Positions 12,780 through 24,187 of a DNA stretch of 64,000 nt are shown piece after piece. The stretch comes from Hymenoscyphus infarciens (Eukaryota > Ascomycota > Leotiomycetes > Helotiales > Helotiaceae), in assembly GCA_001414345.1 (NCBI GenBank), contig LLCB01000034.1, forward strand, positions 124,001 through 188,000, read 5' to 3'. Within the stretch, counting starts at the first letter, position 1. Each line of letters starts with the position of its first letter. Both the position numbers and the translations under genes were made by a program. The notes beneath the pieces were generated by a model. It had not been told where the DNA came from. It worked only from the letters and a program-made list of their open reading frames with translations, and did not search any database.

Positions 12780-15700
12780 AATACTAGAAGAAGAGGATAT
12801 ATTATATATATAGAAAAGATAACTATTTATTTTAGGATTATAGTTAAGAAGAGTAAGACTATTACTTTACTAAATAGACTAAGAAGAATTCTAGACACTT
12901 TAAAAAGAAGTAAGATAGATATACTAAAAAGGTATATAATATAAATATAGTATATACTTAAGATACCTAGGAGAAGGAGATATTAGAGACACTTTATACT
13001 ATTACTCTATTAAAAGAAGATAGTTACTTATTAGATACTAGCTTAGATAATAAAGTTATCTATTATAATATTACTTCTATAGGATTTATTAACGATTTAA
13101 ATACTAAATACCTTACTAAAAATTTAATAAGTTTAATATAAAAACACGCTATTAATAGATATATTCTATAAAACCTAAATAATACTTCTAATATTATATA
13201 CGAGTTTATAGAGAAGGTATTTATAATAATAGCTAAAAGATATATAAAAGAGAACTTCTTTAGTATAATAATTAATACTAGAGTAGCTTAAAAGTTAAGT
13301 ATAGGATATAACTAATATCTTATATATATTAGACTTATTAAAAGCGTTCTAATTAATAAAGATATAAAAAGTTAATTTAATATCTAGTTTAGTAAAAGAT
13401 ATACTCTATCTTTAGAATTAATAATAATCGATATACTAATTAGAAAAGCTAAATTTTATATAGTATAGTCTAATACCTCTTTTATCCTTTATATTAATAA
13501 TATAGATAACTTAAAAGTTACTTTAAATAATCTTTAAAATATACTTATCTAAGAGAATAAGAAAGGAATAGAGATTAAAAGGTTCTTTATTATATAATAA
13601 TTTAAATACTCTTTTCTACTCTAAGATAAAGCTATATATAACTTTATATAAGAGTACTTAATATTTCTTATAAATATTAATATTTAATAACTTTATAAGC
13701 GATTTAGCTATCTATTAGTACTAAGATTATAATATATACTAGAAAGAGCTAGGTATTATATTAACTAAGACATCTTTTAATATCTTATTAAATTTTATAA
13801 ATACTATTAAAAGTATAGAAGTTTACTTAGCTAATTTAAGTTTACCTTTTATAATAATCTTAAATTTAATTATAGTATTTTAATTAATACTTTCTTTCTT
13901 AATAAGTAAGTAGTCTTATACTATATAGATAAAGTAATAAGGTATTAAGTAGATAACTTTTTACTAGATATAAAAGCAATAACTATATAAGAGGTCTTCT
14001 AAAGATATTAGATTAATATATATCTTAGATCTCTTAATTATATTATTATAGATATTAGAATAAACTTCATTAGAAAGGACTTCGTATACTCTGCTACTAG
14101 AATAGGTACTATAGTAAAAACTATACTAGTTAAGATATATAATTTAATTAGTATAGTAGAATATTATTATAAACTAATTCAATAGATATATAATATTATA
14201 TATAAATAAAAGCTCTATCTCTTATAAAGTTTAGTACTTTAAATAGTTTTTAAAGTAATTAATAATATAGTAAGCTTAAATAGACTAGTCTCTACTCTAT
14301 TAGTATATAGAGTATATACTTAAATAACTATAACCAACGTATCTTTATAACCGATTTCTATAAGATCTAAGATCTCTAAAAAGGCTACTTAAAAGGTATA
14401 AAAGTAGATTATATCTTATTAAGTTAAAGAAGCTCTTAATATATAAAATAGACCGATTAACTAAGTTAAGAACTTATTCTTAAATTTAGACATTTTAGTA
14501 TAAAGAGAGTATATAAAGTCTTAGATAAGACCTTTTATCCTTTAAGAAATCAAGAATAAGAACTATATTATAATACTACTAAGTAGTCTTATAAAGTTTT
14601 AATCTATAGTTATAAAGCTATACTTTATTAAAACTTTTAAAACTTCTAGAATAATACTAGTAACTAAGGAAGTTTCTAGTATAGTATTATCTAAAACAAT
14701 ACTATAACTCTATAAAAAAGAAGGAACTTTTAAGTAATAGAGTAAGTAGGAAGTAGACTAGAGTAACTAAGATATTAAATAATATTCACCTTTCCCTTAA
14801 TACTAACTTTATTAGTTATAAATCTATTAAAACACTAATATTCTAGAACCTTTACTAGAACCTCTCTAAAAGCGTAGACGTAGATAGTCTTAAAAGTATC
14901 TAAGGCCTCTAAATAGGTCTTTTAAAGTATTATTCTAATAGTTAGACATTCTTATAGACGATTTTAACTATATTACTCTTAAAGATATTAGAACTTTTCT
15001 TACTAATTTAAGTAAACCTTATAATATTAAAGTATTTATAGTTAATAATAGTATAGTATATATTAAATTATAATAAAAGGAAATTAATAGATTAACTAAT
15101 TAAGATATTTTTAAGATTATTACTTAGAAGAAGTTACCTCTTAATACTAGAATATTTAGATTATACTTTATAGATAATATTAAATTTAAGAATATAATAC
15201 TTACTTTTACAAAGTTAAGATTAGTAATCTAAGTATATAATAATATTAGAAAGTTACTAGTACTTACTTAAGCGCCTATAATTTAGAGAGTAAGCTAGAG
15301 AATAATCCTTATACTTATTACTATACTTCTAGGTTTATAAGTATTTATTTAGAATATTATATAAGTATATATATAATTATTAACTAACTTAAATTAGAAA
15401 TTCTTTATATACTCTTCTAAAGGTTATTCTTAATAAGAAGATATATTCTTTAAAGTAATTAAGCTATTATATAGTATTCTAGAAGCTAGTAATCACTAGT
15501 TTATAATATACTATAAATACTATATTCTAAGGCTTATAATAGAATAGTTAATATTTAACCTCTATCTATTATATACTAAGTTATACTAATATAATAAGTA
15601 AGTAAAGTTAAATACCTCTTTTAGTATAGTAGGCCTTTAAACTAATAATACTCTTATACTTACTAATAATACTTTTACTACTAAAGAGGAGCTTACTATT

Positions 15701-16600
15701 AACAAAGCTAGGTTTATATCTAAGAAGAGAGAGAAGCTTACTATTAACTATCTAATTAAATTTAATAGAGAGCTAATTACTAAGTATTATAACAGCTCTA
15801 TATCTCTTACTTAGAATTATATAAAACACTTAGATTTAGTATAAAAGGTCTTATCTAAAATATCTAATATAAAAGAGATATCTTATATAGTAGATACTAA
15901 AGATTAATATATTATATAATATACTAGAAGAGTATACTTAGCTATAGTTTTCTAGCCTAAGACTACTTTCGACTTATTATATACTACTTAAACTATCGAT
16001 TCTTAAGATAATAATATTTTACTCTTTAATAAGTAAATTTAATAGTAAATTAATAATCTCTTAAAAGGACTTAAATTTATTAAATTAGACAAGTCTTTCT
16101 TAAAGTTATATACTTTTATTAATAGATTATTTACTAATAATAAAGACTTATTATTATAAATCAGTTATATTATTACTCTTATAAATAAAGATAATAATAT
16201 TAATATCTTATATTAGTCTTCTACTAAATATAAGAGAGTTACTCATAGTATTTTAATATTAGAATTATATATAATAAGCTCTAGATTTAATACTATAGCT
16301 TTAATAAAATCGACTTTTAAAAGCATTTTAGGATTTAAGATACTACTTATAATATATACTAATTTAAAGTCTATTTATAAATATATAGCTAAATTAGGTA
16401 TAACTAAAGAGAAGTAACTAATAATTAATATTATATATCTATAAGAAGTATATAAATTAAGAGAGATTAATAAGATTAAATAGATTAATAGTAAGAGTAA
16501 TTCTATAGATACTATAATTAAAAAGGGTTACTATAATACTCTACAAAAGTTAATTAATACTAATAAGCTAGATATTAACCTTATAGAGTAGGTAGAACGA
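12780..16600 (+). pseudogene. Copia gag-pol polyprotein relic
   Basis: Reading the plus strand through RIP-made stops shows: a zinc-knuckle-like stretch (~12,790-12,910); a protease-like IIINTRVA (~13,265) where Copia has I-x-D-T-G-A; the integrase entry motif RFSYLLVLR (~13,698); integrase core with acidic residues to ~14,340; the end of RT with YTRRVYLAIVF (~15,918-15,950) and a downstream TFDL; and RNase H with ELYIISSRFNTIA (~16,262-16,300) and TNLKSIY (~16,358). Gln codons appear as TAG/TAA and Cys/His often as Tyr, as RIP predicts. Not translatable. Confidence 0.85.
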
Positions 16601-16735
16601 AATAAGAGATAATAAGAGACTGAAATAGAGCCTTCTTATTAGTCGAGGATATAGAATAGAGGGCTCTAATTAGTTAGATTAGATATATGTTTTTAGTATT
16701 TTTAAGTAACTTCGACCTTTTTAGAGAAGTACTAG

Positions 16736-16906
16736 TATTAGTATAACTTAAGAGTAAGTAACTACTTAGGATAGTATAAATAGGAACATATGACCTTCTC
16801 GCTTAAGAGCTACTTAAGTAGGCATCGTAGCTAGCTTTACTCGGTATATACGAACGATAATACAACTCTTTTTACATCGCTTTTATAACTATAAGTTATA
16901 CTAATA
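16736..16906 (+). repeat. 3' LTR of the Copia element
   Basis: 171 bp, same length as the 5' LTR. Nearly all mismatches to it are transitions, in both directions. Followed by the second TSD copy ATAAG. Confidence 0.94.
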
Positions 16907-16911
16907 ATAAG

Positions 16912-19900
16912 TTTAAAGTACTATTTCTTAAAAGCTTCTATAATAGTAGATAGCTCTTTATTATAGATCTTCTAGTTTAATTTATAGCTAACTAGGACGT
17001 ATAAGTAAAACCTAATAAAGTACTAAAAGCTATTATATTATTATAAGAATATATTTACTATTACTCTTTCTAAGAAGTCTATTTCTAGCTTTATATTATA
17101 ATTAAAGTCGAAGTAGTATAAGATTTAAATTATAAGTAGCCTAGTTCTTAGTACTTTAAAAGCTTCTTTATATTTAAGTGTCTATAGAAACGGCTCTATA
17201 GAGTATATTATTATAGTTAGAAGTTTAGTAATTTTAATATAACTTTTAATAAATTATTTATAGAATCTTATAAACCCTAGATAAGACTTTATACTTATTA
17301 TAGTATTAGATTAAACCTAGTTTTATAAAGGCTCTACTTTTTTAAGATTAACTATAAGTCCTTTTATAGTTAAGATAAATCCTAAGTATTTAACTCTAAT
17401 AATACTAAATTTACTTTTCTTAATATCTATCTAAAGTCTTACTTCTTAAAGCTAATTTAGAACCTTCTTAACTTATTTCTTATATTCTTTAATAGTATTT
17501 AAATAAATTAAAATATTATCTAAGTAAATAATATAGAAGTTATCTAGATAGTTAATTAAGATGTTATTTATATAATATTAATAAGTAGTAAAGCTATTAT
17601 AGAGTCTAAAAAGGAGAACTTTATATTTATATATATTATATCTAGTTCTAAATATAGTTATCTCTTCTAAGTTAGAGTCTATTTAGATATAATAAAAAGC
17701 TTATCTAATATCTAATTTAGTAAAGATTTTAGCTATTCTTATTCTAGAAAGGAGCTTATTAATATAAGAGATTAGATAGAGATCGTTTTAGATTAGAGTA
17801 TTTAACTTCTTATAATTAATATAGAATTATAACTTATTACTATTAGCCTTTTTAATAAAGAGTACTAGAGAGGCGAAAAAGCTATTACTATTAATAATAA
17901 ACTCTTTATCTAGGTTTTCTATAAGATACTCCTTTATAGTTTTAAGCTCTATAGTTAATTATTAATATAGAGGTAAAAAGGAGTTAAGAAGTAGCTTATT
18001 TAAAGTAATCTTATAGTTATATTCGTAGTAAGAAGAGAGCTTATTAGAAGCTACTTTTAAGAATATATCTTTATAAGATAAGTAATATTTTAAGAGTTAA
18101 GTCTATATTAGAGCTCTTATATTATTATTATCTTAAAAAGAGACTAATCTTTTATTAATAATCTAATCTAGCTTATAGATACTTATTATATAAAATTCTA
18201 AATTAGGTTATTTTATATTAAAATATATAATATTTATACTTATTTTATAAATAAAACAGTATAAAGTCTAACCTTTTAAGACTATATTAGTAGTTTATAG
18301 AGGCTTTAGACTAAAGTTAGATATTAAAATTTTAGAAGGTATTATTATAGATAGAAGTAATAACTTAGCTATATTTATAAGTCTACCTTTTTTATATCTT
18401 TCTTATTAATAGATTATATATTCTCTTTAATTCGTATCTAACTAGTAATTTAAAATAAGCTTCTAGTTCTAGCTAGAAAGTAAAAGTAAAATTTCTTTAC
18501 TATAGTAGAGAGTTAGAGAGTAGTCGGCTAGCTAAGTAATCTAGTTTTTTAAAAGGTTAAGAAGAACTTTAAAATAGTTTAACTACTTATTACTAATAAT
18601 TAGGTCTTACTATTTAAGATCTAGAATAATAAAGAGATAGTTATAGATATAATATTTATCTATATTTAAATATAGTTATATAAACTAAGTTACTTAGCTT
18701 TTAGTACTATTATTATATCTATAAATAGATACTAAATAAAGTAGTTTCTAAATCTATAAACCTATTACTTTTAATAAGTATAGAGCTAGAAGTCGATTTA
18801 GAAATAGGTACCTATTTACTTCTATGTCTACTAAAGCTTATATTTTAATACTATATTCTTATATATTAAAAGTAGTATTTATAAAGAACTGTTTTCCTCT
18901 TATAAGCTTAAAAAGGTTAAGTCTAGCTAGGTTATATTTATATAGGCTTAAGAAGGTATTTTTACCTAAGCCTCTTTGTTTTCCTTCTAACTTAGATTAG
19001 AGTTAAAGTACTCTTTAAATAGTTATTCTTTCTTAAGTTAATTATCTATTTTATTAATACTAGGTAGATTAAGATAGTTAGACTTAATATATCTAGGTTT
19101 CTTATAATTAAAACACTTTATACTAGTAGAAGAGAGCTTAAAAGTTTAAGAAGTTTTTTAAGAAGTAAAATAAAGTCTATATAAAGGTAGTAAGGGTTTT
19201 ATTACTAAACTAGATAAGGATTAGTTAGTATTAGGCTTTTAGTATAATAAGCTTATTATAACTAGTTTTTCTATACTTATTATACTAGTTATATATAGCT
19301 TAGTGTTTTAGTACTATTCCTTAGCTATAAATAAATAAAAGGTCTCTTACTATCTTATTAAAGTTAGTATTCTAGTATCTCTTATTATTAATTAATTAGT
19401 TTCTAAGCTAAGACGTAAGCTTCTTCTATATATAGTAGAATTTATCTTACTCTAATACCTCTCTAAGTATAACTATACTTAAAAAGTAACTTTTAAATTC
19501 TATAAAACTTTCTCTTATATAACTCTTCTATTCTATCTAAAAAGACTAAAAGGCGTTCTAGGTATTCTCCTTCTTATAACTAGTTAGATAGTAAGTATTA
19601 AGAAGTTTAATTATTTCTTTATAATCTTTAAATATTATCTTACTTATATTAGACTTATATTAAAGCTCTAAGTAGTTCTAGACGAGTTTTGTTATTATTC
19701 TTTAAATAAGAGCTTTATAAGTTAAAAGTATCTAATAATAGTCGACGTTTATATAGAGTCGATTATATATTAATATTCTCTATTACTTATATATAAGTAA
19801 TATACTATTATCTAAAAGTTTAATTTTTTCTATAATCTTACTTTTAATAAGTTAAAGAGCTTTTAGAGTACTTTTAAGTTATAGATATAAAGTAGATTAT

Positions 19901-20690
19901 TATAAAGAAGGAATATTAGAGGTAGAGTCTTATCTCTAATAATAGTTTAAAGAGATAGAAGAAGGTGTTTATATAAGTTAGATAGGACTTAGACTTTAGT
20001 TATTATTTAGTAGTTATTAACTAATTTACTATACTAGGTCTAATAATTAGGCGATCTAATTATCTTACTCTAAAATTCTCTATTCTTTTTCTTAATCCTT
20101 AGCCTCCCTCTATAGCTTAAATTATATCTTATATCTCGTTTATATTAGAGAAGTCTTATTAATCTCTCTAGCTTCTAGATACTAGGCCTTTGCCTTTATT
20201 ATTCTTAGGCTTCTTAGTATTCTTAGAGGTATAGTACTAAGTTAAGAACCTTTTTATAGAAGCTTGACTTTATTTCTTAAAAGAGAGCTCTACGCTTAAG
20301 AGTAGATCTTAGAAGAGACCTAAGGTTGCTTTAGATTCTAATATATTAAATATTAAATTAGAGAGAGAGAGTAAGATTAGATTTAGAAGCCTTCTAGATA
20401 ACTATAATAAGTTAACTTATTTACTAAATCTAGGGTTATTAGAACTCTTGAGAATACTTAATATATTCTAATCTCTTAACGTATCTATAATACGATTTTC
20501 ACTAGCTATCTATATAGATATTAAACCCTAGTATTACTAGCTATCTAGGTAGTCTCTAATTACCTAGCTATATAAGAATACTATTATAATATTCTAAATT
20601 AAAGCTAAATCGACTTCTAAATAAAGAGTAATAATAAGCTTAAAAGAGATATTATTAAAGCTATTACTAGCGAAGAATAGTTATTGTTTT
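16912..20690 (-). pseudogene. Gypsy gag, protease and reverse transcriptase relic (right of insertion)
   Basis: Minus-strand reading recovers a Gag region (about 19.0-20.4 kb) with a degraded CCHC knuckle, K-C-F-N-Y-K-K-P at ~19,100-19,125. A reverse transcriptase (about 17.3-18.0 kb) follows, with the catalytic box FYIIYLDNILIY (~17,520-17,555), where the second Asp of YLDD has become Asn. Gag lies upstream of RT on this strand, consistent with the 5' LTR at 20,693-21,168. Confidence 0.85.
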
Positions 20691-20692
20691 TA

Positions 20693-21168
20693 TATAATAG
20701 TACGAAATATATATAACTATAGTAGAGGTATATAGAAGTATATATAGTAGAATAACGTATATAGATACTAAGTACTAATATAAAAGAAAATAATAACTAT
20801 CTCTCTTTTATACTAAATATAAACGTCTATATATAAGAGATTAGAAGCTACTAAGTTCTAATAATAATAATAACCGAGCTCTATCTAATATAGCTAATAC
20901 TAAATAATAAGAGCTAAAAAGCTAAATATATAACCTCTAAACCTTCGAAAAGCTAAATATATAATATCTAAACCTTAATCTCTTCTATATATGAATATTA
21001 GATATTAATACCTTTAGTACTTCGCTTATATAAGTATCGGTTATTTATAATCTTAGCTCTAGAGGTATTAGAGATATCGGCAGTGCTTAGAGGTATTAGT
21101 AGTTTCACGAATACTAATAATTTAGAATAGTACTATTATATAATAATCTAGAATAGCGTGCTATTATA
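20693..21168 (-). repeat. 5' LTR of the Gypsy element (right copy)
   Basis: 476 bp, collinear with 6,968-7,443 and followed by the TSD copy TCTAT. It shows fewer RIP changes in places than the left copy. Confidence 0.93.
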
Positions 21169-21173
21169 TCTAT

Positions 21174-24100
21174 TAGGTTATTACTATTACTTTCTAAAGC
21201 TAACTTCTTAAAAAAATCATTCTAATTTACTAAAGACTTATTATTAATTTCTATAGTCTATTCTATAGCTTATAGCTTTAATAGAAAGCTCTTAAGCTTA
21301 TAAAAATTCTCTCTATTTATATTAGCTTTCTCTTCTATCTAGCTATCTTTATCTATTTTTATTACTATCTTACTTAATACCTTCTTAGTATTCTTTACCT
21401 TTCTTAGCTTAATTAGTAATTTCTAAAAAGACTTTATAATAAATACTAATTTTATTCTATATATATATACTAGGTATATCTCTATTATTTAGACTATAAG
21501 AGTCTTTTCTAAAGTATAGATTTATATCTATAGATTATTAATAATCTTATTCTAATAGCTAGTATTAGTCTTAACCTAGGTCTTAAAATTACTATTATCT
21601 AAAGATAGCTTATACTTCTTTAATAGACTAGCTTTTAGTTATCTAGCTATCTTAGTTAGTAACTCTTTCTTTTAGTTAGTCTTAAATAGAGTATCTAACT
21701 TTTATTAGCTATTTCTAGAATTCTTATATATCTCTCTTTAGCTTCTTATTATATATTTTAGCTTCTTATCTTTCTTACTTAGTATAATATTTAAAGCTAC
21801 TTTAAAGAGTATTAATAGATTATTAATTTCAGCTCTCTTTCTCTTACTTAATATACTTATAGCCTTCTTAGTCTTTAATCTATTCTTTAATTTTATATTA
21901 GTCTTAATCTACTTCTATCTATTAGCTATTATAAATTTAAGTTTAGCTTCTATTAGTAATACTAGGAATCGCTTCTTTCTACTATCTATCTAGAATAGTA
22001 TATTAGTCTTACTTAGCTTCTCTTCTAGGTTAAATTAGATTACTACTAGAAGGCTATTACTCTTATCTAATATAAATAATATTATCTTATAAGCTCTCTC
22101 TTTAGATTAGTCTATATTCTCTTTTAAGAATTTAGCTCTATAAAATATATATTACTACTCTTTACTCTTAATCTTAAATTTTCTATAAAGGATATCCTTT
22201 TCTATAGTTTATACTATAGCTAGCTTACTAGTAGAGTACTAGGTTTAGTATATGTTTCCTATTATATTAAAGTCTTTTAAGAAAAGATTTACTTTTTAGT
22301 TAGCTATTAATATTCTATTTTCTTAAATAATTATAGCTAATAGATTATCTAAGTTAGTAAATAGTATAATACTATTTATCTTATAAATATTAATAGGATT
22401 TTTAGAGTTAATAGCTAATAAAACTAGAACTATATAATTAAAGAGTATTTTAGTATTAGCTATAACTAACTTACTATTAACTATCTATTCTTCCTTCTTA
22501 CTAGCTAGGTCTTATTACTTATTTTTAAACTCTTTTTATTATTTTATTATCTATTTAATTAACTAAGACTAGTTCTATACTAGTTTATTATTATTTAATT
22601 CTTATATTACTAAATTTCTTATTTTTAAAACTAAGACTAATAGCTTAGAGTATTCTAGTATATCTTTCTTAGCCTTCTTAATAGCTTTCTTAGATAGTAT
22701 ACTTAATATATTAGCTACGATTTTAATGCTATTAGATTAGTTAAAGTCTATATTAGATATCTAGTTAATACTTATTAGCTTATTATTCTTAGAATAGATA
22801 TTACTAGTAACGTTATTATATTTATTAATATATATAAATTAGAAAAGAAAGTATATTATTATAATATTTTCGTCTATTAGCTATATATATTCTACTATTA
22901 CTATTAAAGCTAATATAGATATTAGCTACTCTATAGTCTATATAGCTATATTAATATTAGCTAGCTAATTACGTCTTTTGATAATAATAGTTGAATTATT
23001 ACTAAACCTAGTTATATAAATATATAGCTCTTTATCTTTTAGTCTAAAGATAGAACGTCTCTATATTTACTATTTATTTAGTCTTTACTAGACACCTCTC
23101 TAGTAGTTTATAGCTAAAGTTTTTTCCTTTCTCTTAGCTATATTAAAGTTATTATTATTAATTTACTAGGTTTTTAAGTCTAATCTATTAGTCTACTTCT
23201 ATACTATAGCCTTTCTATCTTATAAGGTATTTAACTTAGTCTAATAGTATAATTCTCTTTTTTTATTAATTATTCTATCTCTTATTCTTTATTACGTTCT
23301 ACTATACTTATATCTAGCCTCTTAGGTAGTAGCCTATTATATAGATTCTTTTCTTTAGTCTTTAATTCTAAGTCGACTACTAAGATAACTAGATATATCT
23401 TTATACTTAGTAGACTATCTAGTCTATAAACCTAGAGTCTAATTCTCTTAAGAACTCTAAATAGGCTTACTTATTATATATATATCTTATAGTTGTCTTT
23501 TATAACTAGAATATTATACCTCTTATAAAGTCTTAGTAAAACTTTATCTTCTATCTAAAAGAATATTAGCTAGTAGTTCTTATTATACGTATATTTTATA
23601 TTTATTACTACTACTACTAGCGTATCTAATATTTCGATTCTTACTACTAATATATTTAGAATTATAGTCTATAGCCTAGATATTAGACTAATTAAAGTAT
23701 CAGATAAAAAACTATAATATTCTTTATTAGAAAACTTATTCGTAGTTATTAATTTATAGTTATTTAAAGTAAATTATATACTTAGAATTACTTCTATCTA
23801 TTTTAAAAAGTCTACTAAGCTTTATAAAAAGTACTATATTATAATTTTAGTTATTTAATTTATAGCTTTTAATTATCTATTTATCTAAGAATAGTATACT
23901 ATAGAGTATAGTAATTTTATTCTTATAGCTATAAATATTCTCTTCTAAAAGAGGTTTATAAACTTCTAGTCTTTATCTAAGATAATAACTTTTAAATACC
24001 TCTAGTTAAGTAGCTAGAATCTTTATATTATAGCTTTTATCTAATCTTTAGTTATATTATTATCTTAGTCTAGTACTAGAGCTTTCTTCTTTATAACCTT

Positions 24101-24187
24101 ATCTATTATAGTTATTATATAATTATAACTATTATAGCTTAGTAGTAAGATAAAAATAAAGTTAATTATAATATAATATAATAATAC
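21174..24187 (-). pseudogene. Second Gypsy element: truncated integrase plus unassigned coiled-coil ORF relic
   Basis: On the minus strand, about 24,170-23,640 reads as a Gypsy integrase core. Acidic positions remain in IDKVIKKKALVL and in VIILDKD (ISDxD in relatives). From 23,640 to about 23,400 it reads as the integrase C-terminal domain (EDKVLLRLYKRYNI). Below 23.3 kb the same strand reads as a Lys/Glu/Leu-rich, probably coiled-coil protein (about 21.2-22.6 kb) that I cannot assign; it could be a Gag-like or accessory ORF. No RT or Gag of this element is seen upstream: the integrase is cut off at a T13 run (24,188-24,200). Confidence 0.7.

Larger units (their letters stand above)
10707..16906 (+). 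mobile_element. Ty1/Copia LTR retrotransposon (RIP-inactivated), nested inside the Gypsy element
   Basis: Two 171-bp LTRs (10,707-10,877 and 16,736-16,906) enclose 5.86 kb. The left LTR starts TGTCGG and ends AACA; in the right LTR these ends have become TATTAG and AATA, both by C/T or G/A change. A 5-bp duplication ATAAG lies immediately outside both ends (10,702-10,706 and 16,907-16,911). Plus-strand conceptual reading gives the Copia order: Gag zinc-knuckle area (~12.79-12.91 kb), aspartic protease (~13.26-13.35 kb), integrase (~13.69-14.36 kb), reverse transcriptase (~15.0-16.0 kb) and RNase H (~16.2-16.6 kb). This order (integrase before RT) defines Copia rather than Gypsy. Total 6,200 bp. 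Every domain contains stops. Confidence 0.94.
6968..21168 (-). mobile_element. Ty3/Gypsy LTR retrotransposon (RIP-inactivated), interrupted by a Copia element
   Basis: Two 476-bp direct repeats (6,968-7,443 and 20,693-21,168) begin TATAATAGCAC or TATAATAGTAC and end GTGCTATTATA. They are flanked by an identical 5-bp duplication, TCTAT (6,963-6,967 and 21,169-21,173). The coding strand is minus. A Gag zinc-knuckle relic (K-C-F-N) lies at about 19,085-19,130. A reverse transcriptase with YLDN in place of YLDD lies at about 17,500-17,580. An integrase C-terminal segment (DKVYLSTKNLK) lies at about 9,250-9,345. A polypurine tract, AAAGAAGAGAGGA on the minus strand, directly abuts the 3' LTR (7,444-7,456). 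Without the inner insertion the element would be about 8.0 kb, normal for Gypsy. Stops throughout make it dead. Confidence 0.93.
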
